DNA of 64,000 bases from Rhizophagus clarus (lineage: Eukaryota; Glomeromycota; Glomeromycetes; Glomerales; Glomeraceae). This document shows, one piece after another, positions 11,669 through 22,421 of this stretch. The notes below the pieces were generated by a model. That model was given only the letters and a program-made list of their open reading frames with translations. It did no database searches and had not been told where the DNA came from. Positions within the stretch are counted from its first letter, which is position 1. The number at the start of each line of letters is the position of its first letter. The stretch spans positions 682,001 through 746,000 of the forward strand of contig BLAL01000334.1 of the NCBI GenBank assembly GCA_015698045.1. Direction: 5' to 3'. Both the position numbers and the translations under genes were made by a program.

Positions 11669-14600
11669 CAGGCCCCTCCATGATTACTTACGAAATGCTT
11701 AAACACCTTGGCCCTACCGCCAACGCTCTACTTTTAATTTTGATCCGTAAATGTTTTGCTTCCGCTGACATTCCAGATCTATGGCGTCATGCTATGGTTT
11801 TTCCTATTCCTAAACCACATGAATGGTAATGCCAATTACAAAATACTCGGCCCATCACGCTTTTGGAAGTTATCTGGAAATCATTTGTCAAGCTCTTTTA
11901 CAACCGCTTATCTTCCATCCTCGCTGCTCATAACGTTCTCACTGGTGGTAATTTCGCTGGCCTACCTGGAGGAACTTGCCGTGATCTTATTATAACTTTA
12001 GAATCTATTATTCATGATGCTAATTGTACCAATTCCCCTTTGTGGATCCTCTCTCAGGATATCTCTAAAGCGTTTGACTCTGTTCATCTTACTATGTTGA
12101 AATTCGCTTTGGAACGTATTCGCTTACCCGCTTCTTCCATCAAACTCATTTTGTCACTTTTTATGAATCGATCAAATCGCGTTTTTACTGCTCATGGTGA
12201 TACTCCTTCTTACCGGATTCACATTGGTATTGACCAAGGCGAGGTGATTTCTCCACTTCTCTGGGTCATATATATCAATCTCCTCTTGTCTGTACTCAAG
12301 AAAGAGATGCTGGATCCTTATATTTTGCGATCTCCATCACTTCTTTCAACGCCTCCTGATGAGACATCCAACCTTTTAATTAACAATCTGGTTTTTATGG
12401 ATGATTCTACCCTGATCTCTTCGTCCAAAGCTGGTCTGGAACATATGCTATCCATCACGGATATCTCCCCTGTGGAGTTTAATTTATCTTTATCCTCTTT
12501 AAATAGTATTTCTTCTATCTCAGTTACCCCCATCTCTATTACTTCTTCTTTTCGGTTTTTAGGGGTTTAGTTCAACATTAAAGGCTCTAGGGATTTTGTC
12601 AAAAAACAAATTGCTAATGAATGCAATTCCTTCGCCGCTACTCTCCGCCCGGCTAAGCTCACGGCCAAGCAGGTCGTTTACCTTTACAATACGGTGCTCA
12701 TCCCTAAGCTTGAATACCATATGCAAGTCACTCACCTTTCGGATAAAGACTGTTATATTGCTACAAGACTTGTCCGCTCGCTGGTCAAGCAGAAGGCTAA
12801 CTTTTCTCGAGCTCTTCCCAATCCTATTTTATATCTTTCCCAAGCTTTGGGATTGATCAATTTGTCTTCCCATTTGATTCAATGTCATGTTAATAATTTG
12901 TTTTTAATGGCTAATTCTACTACTTTTTTTATTCAATGTTTATTTGTTTATAGATTAATGTTGATTCAATTTCAATTTTTGATTCCTGTTTCTCCCCTGA
13001 TGGTGGCTGATTGGTCTTTATGGTCCAATATGAATGCTTTTAAATGTGATTATGTCGCCTGCACTCTTGCTTCCATGGTATCCACCCCCTTCCGGCTGCA
13101 ACATGCTAATTCCACTTCACTATGTCCGGACCTTACTCTACCTGGCCATACTCCTTTATATTCATGTATGAGCCCTAAAACTTTCAAGGCTTGCCTTAAA
13201 GTTCTCCGAAGATGTCATTTGTATTATCTCTCGCAATTGATCACGCTCACTGGCACTCATCTTGTTTCCTGAACCGCCTATCGGACTGCTTATATTGCTC
13301 TATTGGCTGACAAACGTGATCGTTCTCTCCCACATAAGTGGTACTTGGATATTCAGGCTACTACTACCATCCCTGACTCGCACGATCATTTATACGATTG
13401 TTACGTGTGTTCTCCTACAGAAGTTCCCGTTATTTCTTTAGTTCCTGGTGTTACTACTAATCAAAAGAATAGGCATTGGCTTGTTACACTAGATGGCAAT
13501 GCTGCTCCTCTTTTCGGCAAATAACTTACCGTTCAGCCTAAGAAAGACACTTGTATAATTGTTCATTGGACATCTGATTGCCTTTCCTCTCCTGGTGATG
13601 TTATCTGTCTTCACCCATGCCCGGGTTGTGATGCTCATGTTCCCTTCCCCGCTGCCAATAAATACACCACTGTTGAATCAAGGTGTACTTTCACAGTCTC
13701 CCTTTTAAGATCTTTGATTCTTCCTACCCATAATGAGCGCATTCGGCTGAATACTACGGAAGTGGTTTCCCCCTACTCCTGAGCAGACCTTTGTACCATG
13801 GTGGTTTCATACTACACGCATTTATCTATTTCCCCTGATTTTTCTTCTTCCCTCCTCGCGGTGAATGGTGATATGGCAGGTCCTTCACCTTTATACGGCT
13901 CGTCTGGTCTTCCTTCTCCTGTCGTTCTTCCGCCAGGTTCTCATTACCGATATTATACCGATGGTTCTCTTATAAACCTAGGTTCACCTGAGGTCTCGAT
14001 GGGTTGGTCTTGGGTCCAGATTATTCATGATGCTGGATATTTGAACTCTGTTGCTACTTATGCACATGGCACCATCCGCAATTGGCCTTCCTCCACCAGA
14101 GCTGAAACCGCTGCGATTTATGCTACTCTAAGCGTCACTCCCGAAGATTCTGTTGTTTCTTTATACACAGATTCTCAAGCCGCTATAGATGGTTTGCGTT
14201 CTTGCACTTCCTCTACCTATACTAACAGTCGCTTCTATTACAAAACCACCAATTTTGAACTTTGGGCCTCTATAGAATGTTGTATTCGCGAAAAACGACT
14301 GTCTGTTCTTCCCGTTAAAGTTAAAGGTCATAACGGTAATTATTGAAATGATTTTGCCGACTCTCTTGCTAACTCTGCGCATCAGTCAGATGATGCTTTT
14401 CCCCTTCCTGAGGCCATCATCACCTCCTCACACAACGTCCGCCTGGTTTACGACGATGTTGTTTGTGAATCCAATCCTAGGCGCCTCTTTAAGGTTTATT
14501 ATCAGGCTACCTATATGAGGGACCTTTTATCACTCAAATGCTTTCAGTTTACTTTTTATTTGACTGATCGGGATGATTATATTGTTGACTGGGATCTTAC

Positions 14601-15660
14601 CTGGTTCACCCTTAATTACTCTCCATCTCACGACGCCTCCTTTCAAGCTCACCACGCTTCAAGACATTACACTTTCAAATTTAAGCTTTTCCTTAATGAC
14701 TTGCCTCTCCTGAAGAAGTTGAAAATTACACGTCCGGATCTTTATATTGATCTTTTAACGTGTCGCTCCTGCTGCATTCGCAAAGAAGACCTGATGCATC
14801 TCATTCTCTGCTCTAAATGACGTACCGCTATGCATCAGATTTTTCAATCCTATCAGAATCTTTTATTCTCCAAGCTTCGTAAAGCTGGTGATTTGGCTGA
14901 TGTGGATCCCACTCCGATGATCAGGAAGCTTTCTTCTCTTTCTTGCTGGTCTATTTCCTCTTCTAATTGGTCCTCGTATGCTCTCATTCGGGGTTGTTTG
15001 CCCAAACTTTTTATTGATTTATTCGAAGAATTATCCATTCCTAGGCAGTCTGCTATGAAGGTTGTAGCTGCGATCCACAATAATTTTATCCAGAAACTTA
15101 GAAGACGCATCTGAAATCCGCGTACCTTTGACAAAAGTCAATGGGAAGATGTGATGCACATTACTCTTAAATTAAAAACTACTCCTCGGCCTTCTAATTT
15201 GCCTGCTTCCACGTATGTGCCTTTCTCCTCGCTACCTTCCCCGACCCATCTCGTGACCTCATGTGACTCCAGAATTGATTGGATTAAGAACTCGATGACT
15301 CAGGGATTACCATGGTATAATCATTTGTCAGGTTTTATGGGTCGTCTAACGGTGCTACTTAATAACAGCTTTTGCAGGATGGGATGTCGATTTTTATAGT
15401 GGGCGTGTTATCCGTTATTATGTTAGCATAGTTGCTTCTACTTTGGTTGGAATATATCAAGGGGGAAGATCTAGGGAAATTTAGTGTAATGCGATTATTC
15501 TTTTAGGTTAATTTCTATTACTTTATTTTTACTTAGGAGACTATATAGCTTTATTTTTAGTTAGTTTTATTTTATTTTATTTTGTTTTCTTTTTATGTTT
15601 ATAAATTGTATCGGTTAAATAATAATTAATAAAGATATTGGCTACTATGCCGTGTTTGCC
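11669..15660 (+). mobile_element. 5'-truncated LINE copy 2: reverse transcriptase, RNase H, C-terminal zinc cluster
   Basis: One reading frame runs from 11671 to 15399 with no frameshift but about eight in-frame stops (for example TAA after HEW near 11829, TAG 12568, TGA near 13270, TAA 13522, TGA near 13780, 14344, 14818 and 15112). RT landmarks in order: GPSMITYEMLK, TRPITLLE, GLPGGTCRDL, DISKAFDSVH, GIDQGEVISPLLW and the catalytic FMDD at about 12396. RNase H follows with YTDGS, RAETAA, LYTDSQAA and NDFADSLAN. A CxxC...H...C cluster lies near 14765-14815. The 5' end is cut inside the RT fingers, so the endonuclease and any ORF1 are missing. The 3' end matches copy 1. It is an I/Tad-like LINE by plan (RT plus RNase H), dead as it stands. 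Confidence 0.9.
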
Positions 15661-15868
15661 TTGAATTTAAATTTTTTCTTAAAGAAATTATAGATATTAG
15701 TCATATGAACCTATTAGCAACAGAGTCCCAAAAATCATAGCGGCTTCTACGATTAATATTGTGGTAGGCGCAGTTTCTGTCTTGGCATATGTCAACAAGT
15801 TCATCCATCATAGTCCAGTTCCAATGGACGTTATAGTGAGAACGACGTGAACATGTGTGGCGAGGCAT

Positions 15869-16600
15869 TATTAGTTTAGATTAGATTTTTATAATTTGAT
15901 TTTGGGATGAGTAAAAATTTAAAAGAAAGTCGTAAAATGTCACTTTAAATAAAATTTGAACAATACCTCTTTGGTTTGATTTTATTTCTCGTTTCAATTA
16001 AAATTTAATTTATTACACTTTTCATCATTAAACATATTAATTAAATCTCATGCGGATATGGATTATCTAAATATAAATATCATGATTAAATCAAAAAATA
16101 AAAAAAATCTTAGTTTGATTTCAGTTTCATTTTAATTAAAAATAATTGAAAATCATGTACATGTTTAATTGTTTTAAATATAAATATCAGTATATCATAT
16201 TTAAAAATAAAACAATTTATTATTAGCACATTCTATTGAATTTTAAATATTTTGCATACATTTCTTAAAAAAATTAATTTTTTTTAATCAATTTAATTAA
16301 AAATAATTATATTCTGATTAAATATTTTGTGTACATTTCTTAAAAAAATCATAAAAAAATCTTGTACATCGTACATGCAATTACTAAATATCATCCCCTT
16401 GTAATAAATAAAAAATTACGCAATACAAATTCAACACAAATTCAACACAAATTTAACAAATTTAACAAAATTTGGCCAAAATTAATAATTTTTTACCAGA
16501 ATTATCAACACAAATTGAACACAAATTGAACACAAGTTTCAGTCATGATTTATTTATGTCACGCCCGCATTATTGATAATTAAATAAATAAATCTGCATG
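15869..16600. other. AT-rich DNA upstream of the Myb-like gene
   Basis: No gene is visible. ACACAAATT(C/G)AAC words repeat at about 16430-16540. The promoter of the minus-strand Myb-like gene would lie here, but no clear TATA signal stands out. Confidence 0.5.
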
Positions 16601-16779
16601 ATATGATTGTGCATACAGTATCATATTTTCTGGCCAATCAAAATTAGGCTGATCCTTGCATGTGATTTTATCTGCACGCGTTTTTTGTCTTATTTATTTT
16701 TTGTCTCTTTATTTCTTTATTTTTTTGTTCAATATTTTTCTCTTCTTTTTATTATTTCTTTATCCTTTTGTTCAATATT

Positions 16780-17400
16780 TTTTAATTATATACAGAATAT
16801 TTACATATATTTCATAATTTATTGCTTTGCAGGTATAGAAATATTTGTTTATTAATAATAATTATTTCATTATTTTTTATTTCTTTTTTACTTTATATCA
16901 TAATACTAACAATAATATACATGTTTCCTTTATTTCTTTTTACTTGTACTTTAATATTAACGATCGATACTAACAATACTAATTATGTTTTTTTTACTCC
17001 TTTTACTTAATACTAACAACATGTTTATTTTTTATTTTGTCTCCTCTTTCTTTTATTTTTAGTTTATTCTTTGCAGGTATAGAAATATTTGTTTATTAAT
17101 ACTAATTGTTTTAATACTAACGCGTTTTTTACCCTAATTGTTACTTTATATCGTAATACTAACAATACTATCTACGTTTTCTTTTTTTCTTTTACTTGTA
17201 CTTTAATACTAATGATAATATCTATGTTTCTACTGTTTCTTTAACTCTTTTTACTCTAATATTAACAACACTAACAATACTAACAATATTTCTTTTATCT
17301 TTATATCTAATACTAACGTTACTATAGCTGTTTCTCTTCTTTTTACATCTAATTGTATTATTACTCTTTCTTTTTTTACTTTTATATATTCTGTATATAG
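16780..17400 (+). repeat. ACTAAC-rich low-complexity tract with a repeated TTTGCAGGTATAG block
   Basis: AATACTAACAATACTAAC-type words alternate with T-rich runs. The block TTTGCAGGTATAGAAATAT occurs near 16826 and again near 17073, each followed by TTTGTTTATTAAT. A similar ACTAAC-rich tract occurs at 44200-44480 in the other Myb-bearing element, on the same side of its gene. Confidence 0.6.
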
Positions 17401-17469
17401 TAATAAATACTTGTAATTTTTTATAATTTAATTCATATTATATCTAATAAAATATACATTATATAAACT

Positions 17470-17890
17470 TATAGTACAAAAATGAATTTTGAAACATTAC
17501 AAAATATTTATGTAAAATTACGAATCGTCAAAATATTTTAAAAAGTTGCGAAATATTACGCAATAAAATTACACAATATTACGAACTGTAAAATTATGAA
17601 ATTTTGCATATCGTAATATTTTGAAATATTTTAAAAAGTTACAAAATATTACACTTACGCAAACTTGCGGCAGGTCTGAAAACTTATGAAATATTATGTC
17701 AAATTACGAAATATTGTGAATGCGTAAAATTACAGAATATTACGAACCGTAAAATTACAAAACTTTGCATATCATAATATTTTGAAATATTTTAAAAAGT
17801 TATGAAATATTACTCTTCTGCAAACTTGCGGCAGGTCTGAAAATTTACGAAATATTACGATGCGTAATCTTGCGCAACTTTTCGCACTAT
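17470..17890. repeat. Inverted subterminal satellite of the 9385-17904 element
   Basis: Tandem units with TTACGAAATATTACG, AAACTTGCGGCAGGTCTGAAAA and GAACTGTAAAATTACGAAA-like words, the same word set as 9420-9995 but in opposite orientation. They end in the shared terminus at 17904. Confidence 0.75.
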
Positions 17891-17907
17891 AAAATTTCCT
17901 GATGATA

Positions 17908-18118
17908 TATATGAAAATCTTTGTTATACAAATAAGGGGTTCTGCTATGCAAATATAATTACTGAGCTAAAATAAAAATAAGTTCAACTACGCATTTAAA
18001 TATCTAACCAACTAAAAATTTTATATTAAAATAAGCAAATAAAAGTCCTACATAGGGTTTTTTTTATATAATCATTAAGCAAACTCAAATCTAACATTTA
18101 TATATTGTTCGAGGTCCT
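17908..18118. mobile_element. Truncated end of an AGGAYYCCAAACAATA-family element
   Basis: This is an inverted copy of the first 220 bp of the element at 20185, ending TATATTGTTCGAGGTCCT at 18118. The other end was not found, so it is a remnant abutting the right edge of the 9385-17904 element. Confidence 0.7.
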
Positions 18119-18700
18119 ACTCTTCCCATACAAATTCTTCCCATATAAACTTAGAAAATTTCTCAAAAAAAATTTTCTATCAGATATTCCATACGAACTC
18201 TTTCCATACAAACTCTTAGAAAATCTTTTAAAAAAAAATTTTTTATCAAAGAATCATATACGAATTCTTTTCATATGAACTCTTTAAAAATTTTTCAAAA
18301 AAATTTTTCTACCAGATATTTCATACGAACTTTTTCTATACGAACTCTTGAAAAATCTTTTAAAAAAATCCCATACGAACCCTTTTATACAAACTCTAAG
18401 AAAATCTCTTGAAAAAAAATTTTCTATCAGATAATCCTTCTTATACAAACTCTTAGAAAATCTTATCAAAATATCCCATATAAACTCTTTTTATACGAAC
18501 TTTTAGAAATTTCAAAATCTCTTAAAAAAAATTTTTAGAAATCTCAAAAAAAAAATCTCTATTTATCAAATTATCCTATACAAATCTTAAAAAAAATTTT
18601 CTATTAAAGATATTCCATGTGAACTCTTCCCATATGAACTCTTAGAAAATCTCTCTCAAAAAAAAAATTTTCTATCAAAATTTAAAAAGTTTTGAAATGG
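18119..18700. repeat. Minisatellite of CATACGAACTCTT / AGAAAATCTCTT words
   Basis: Six or more imperfect units combine CCATACGAACTCTT, AGAAAATCTCTTGAAAAAAA and TTTTCTATCAGAT. Length varies from about 60 to 110 bp. No coding potential is credible here. Confidence 0.7.
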
Positions 18701-19299
18701 TTTAACTTATTTTCAAATAAAAAAATATTTTAAAACATGTTATTAAACTTGTTATTAAAAAAATCTGACTAAATATTATACAAATATCGTAGGTTTGGAA
18801 ATATAAATAATTTTATCTTATTATATGCCAGACTCTGGAATTGAAGTAAATGGAGGGGGGGTTGCATTTATTATTTCTAATTTTTCTTCTTTAGAGTTGC
18901 TGAATGAATTTACAAACCAGATTGTGCTAAATCTATAAAAAAGATTATCAATATGTTTAGTAATACAATTACTATATTAATTAATCTGGTTATAAAAGTC
19001 ATATACTAATTAGCAAGCAATCAGGTATTAATCTGATATGGTCGATTAGTGACCGATTAAATGATTGTTTGAGAATTCACATATTAAAGTCAAAATTTAT
19101 ATTTGCAACTGTACACCAATCAGGCATCAATCAGTCATATGATTGGTTGATAACTGATTTGGAATTTATGTCTGATTAATGACCGATTGGTATCAGATTG
19201 AAAGAATCAATCATCAATAAGTAATCAACCAGTTTTCTATCAATCACCAATCAGACATATTACTGATTGGTGACTAATTTTTTATATTTTGACTTGTGC
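18701..19299. other. Non-coding DNA with dispersed ATCAATCAG/CTGATTGG words
   Basis: From about 19000 to 19290 the words CAATCAGGCATCAATCAG, GATTGGTGACT and CCAATCAGACATATTACTG recur in both orientations, as in a MITE subterminal region, just before the 5' limit of LINE copy X. Clean termini were not identified. Confidence 0.4.
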
Positions 19300-22200
19300 C
19301 AATTACCACTCAAAATTCTCTAAAGAAAGTGAAGCAGACAGATTACAAAAAAATTATACTTCAAAACTTATTTTGCTCAATATAGATAATTATCCTGAAT
19401 ACTACATGAGCACTCTGAAAAAGAACGTAGTTTTTGATAAAGATTTTTTTACTTTAGAACACTATAATATCGAATTAACAAATAATAATAATAAATTAGA
19501 ATTAAGTCGTTGCTAAGAATGTGAAAATACAGCCTCATTTTATACTCTCCTATGCCCAGGAAGAGATCAATTACAGGAATCATTCTGTAATATCGATTGT
19601 AATATTTCAAATACATTTATATTATATATTGGACAACGTTTAACAATAACTAGAGATAAGCACTGTCTAATTCCAATCGATATCAACTCACATTTACAGC
19701 AAGCTATCAATCATTTTTATGATCACTAATAATGTTACAATCAACATGTTCCAAATATAATAATATATCAACTAGACAACCATCTCTCCTAACATTTTAA
19801 ATACAACTTCAAACTAGAAGAGTTATATATTATACAGCAACATCTTAAAGATGAACACAACTTAACCCTTTATACTGATAAATCATTGATCAATGCTAAC
19901 ACTCAAGCTGCCTTAATGTCCACTGGTTTTATTTGCGTATTAGATACAAATAATATTACCCACTCTTTTACATTAACAATAAAGAACTGGCCATCCTCTT
20001 TTAGGACAGAACTCTTCGCTATTTTATTAATATTTATTGTATCACCTTAAGGATATCAAATAGACATTAATACAGACAGTTAAAATTCAATTAATATTAT
20101 TCAACAGATTTGTAACAATCCTACCTTTTCGATTAGAAACTATTTTCATCTCCTTAATAATAACTTAATTATTAACAATATAATAGGACCCCAAACAATA
20201 TATAAATATGTTAGATTTGAGTTTGCTTAATGATCATATAAAAAAAACCCTATATAAGACTTTTATTTGCTTATTTTAATATAAAATTTTTAGTTGGTTA
20301 GATATTTAAATGCGTAGTTGAACTTATTTTTATTTCAGCTCAGTAATTATATTTGCGTAATAGAACCTCTTATTTGTATAACAAAGATTTTCATATATAT
20401 ATATAGAGAGAGAAAATTTTAATTTCACACGTATATCAAAAAAATTTTTTTACAAAAAATTTTTTTAAACTGATATTTCTTTTCTATTATTTTACACATT
20501 TTAATTTTATAAACACAATATTGTATTTAATATTTATAAAAAAAATTATGTTTTTATAATAATATTCTCATATACTTATTTTTTGTTTGCTAATTTTACT
20601 CATATATAAAATAAATTTTGAACAAATAAAATTACCTTTTTATGTTTAAGTAAATTGTTTAGCAGTTGTAAAAATTATTTGTATTTCAATTTTTATAATT
20701 CTAAGTATAATATTTGTGAAGATAATTATATTTTTTAAACAGTACTAACTTCAAAAAATTTTTTTTTTTCTCTTTTAACTTCAGGGTATAATAACATCAT
20801 TTTGGTCAACTGAAATTATTTTTTTATATTTAAAAAGTTGTTCAGTGATGTTGAATCTACCTGTGTATAAATTTTTATAATGATTGGATTAATATTTTTA
20901 AAGTATTGGCTATTTTTATATTATCAATTTTGCAAAAACCTGTTTTGCAACTTCAGAGCATGATTTCACCACTTTGGTTAAATGAAATTACCTTTTCCGC
21001 TTAAGTAAAGTTATTCAGCAAAGTCAAATCTACCTACAGTAAAAATATTAGAATGATTGGATTAATATTCGTGAAATGGACCAACTTTTGTATTTTTAAT
21101 TATTTATCGTTTAAGTGATTTTAATTTTAAAGTGTAATTTTTTTATTTTAAATCAACTTGTTAACTTTAAGAAGTTATTTATAAGGGCATATCCGCCGAT
21201 TTTCAGAATTAACAAAATTAGCATAAATTAAGGAATTTGATGATAATTAGATAAAAATCAAGTTAAATAAGTTTCACAAAAAGGATCACTCTTGTGCTAC
21301 ATGATCATATAACATAAATATCGAGAAATTACTTCAACAAAAGTAGCGTTAAAAAATTTTTTTCTTTTGTAAACTCCATATTAAACTCCTCATCAACTTC
21401 CCCATCAAACTTTTCCACCAGTTTTTACATTATGTAAGTTGAGAATTTTGGCAAGTATATTAATAGTTATTTTACATTAAATATAACTTGAAGCTATTTT
21501 TTTATTTTTTTTTCAATAGTTTATAAAAAAAAATTTATTTAGGTAGCAAAATTATTCAAAAATAATCTTTCAATAAATAAATAATTCTAAGATTAATAAC
21601 GATGTTTAGTGAATTTAAATTATATATTGATTAGTTTATTTAGTTAAAATCTATTTGATATTTGTTATTAATTATTTTTCAATCAATTTTTTTTCGTTAA
21701 ATCATTATTCTGGTGCTTATTCTTACTTTTTTTTTTAAATAAACTAATTTTATAATATTTTTATTCCTTTTTTTAGAAATTTCTTCTACTGGTTTCAGGT
21801 TAAAGAGGTAAATTTTTTTGGAAAAGGTCTTAAAAGTTTTTTTAAGTATTTTTTGGCTTATTTTTTCTTATGTAGAGACGGTTTTAATCGATTTTAATCG
21901 GTACTGCGCCACATAATTGATGATTGGCAAATTCCTCAAATTGGCGCATATGGTTGGCAATAATTTATATTTTAATTTTTATAAAACTAAATATAATAAT
22001 ATTTATAAAAAATTCCAAATTTTAAAACTATTTTTAAAATAGCAATAGTATATTAATATTATATTAATATTAATTAAAATTAAAAATTCTGAAATTGTAT
22101 ATTATTTTATATTATTAATTTATTAATATTTAGTGAATTAATTTCACAATTTTTTTTCACAATGATATAAAAAATTAATTTTCTATTACTATATATATAT

Positions 22201-22421
22201 TTATTATAACGGCGTTGCTAAAACTCACCCCCTGTGAAAAATCACCTCCCATCCGGTTAATAATAACCTTATTTTGTTAAATTTATATAAAATGAAAATC
22301 CGGTTAATATTAACCTTATTAAAAATAATCATATATTATTTATTAATTATTGTATATTAAGTTTATTACATTATTAGAAGAAAAATATTATAATATTTTT
22401 ACACTATGATAAAGAATAAAA

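Larger units (their letters stand above)
10804..15675 (+). repeat. 15-bp target word present three times around two LINE insertions
   Basis: TTGAATTTAAATTTT stands at 10804-10818, 11654-11668 and 15661-15675, exactly at the 5' edge of the first LINE fragment, the junction between the two LINEs, and the 3' edge of the second. This is the pattern expected when one target site was duplicated by target-primed reverse transcription and then used again. Confidence 0.85.
10519..15868 (-). pseudogene. Myb/SANT-like (trihelix-type) gene, broken copy A
   Basis: Exon 1 15711-15868 (ATG at 15868), exon 2 10698-10752 and exon 3 10519-10621 have good GT/AG borders and phases matching the intact paralogue at 42183-42778. 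Shared words are DFWDSVANR versus EFWESLARR, SGQQ versus TGQQ, RNLVR in both, and RYYREFRTRF versus RYYRQFRTRF. The last exon (RRRRN... near 10380-10430) is decayed and lacks a clean acceptor. Two Trp codons of the paralogue have become stops here: TGG to TGA before RNLVR, and TGG to TAG after RTRF. Two LINE copies fill intron 1; without them the intron would be about 100 nt. In Harbinger elements such a protein binds element DNA and helps import the transposase. No DDE partner is visible. Confidence 0.7.
9385..17904. mobile_element. Large TIR element (3-bp ATA duplication) carrying a Myb/SANT-like gene
   Basis: The left end CATCAGGAAATTTTATAGGG and the right end, complement of CATCAGGAAATTTTATAGTG, are near-perfect inverted copies continuing into GCGAAAARTTGCG and then into the same satellite in opposite orientation. 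ATA stands at 9382-9384 and 17905-17907. Inside are a spliced Myb/SANT-like gene on the minus strand, two later LINE insertions (10819-15660) and an ACTAAC-rich tract. Without the LINEs it is about 3.7 kb. A 3-bp A/T duplication plus a Myb/SANT gene fits PIF/Harbinger, whose autonomous members also encode a DDE nuclease that I do not see here. The classification is inference. Confidence 0.5.

Noticed and set aside
11756-11995. Plus-strand frame overlapping the start of LINE copy 2 RT
   Set aside because: Out of frame with the RT; shadow frame.
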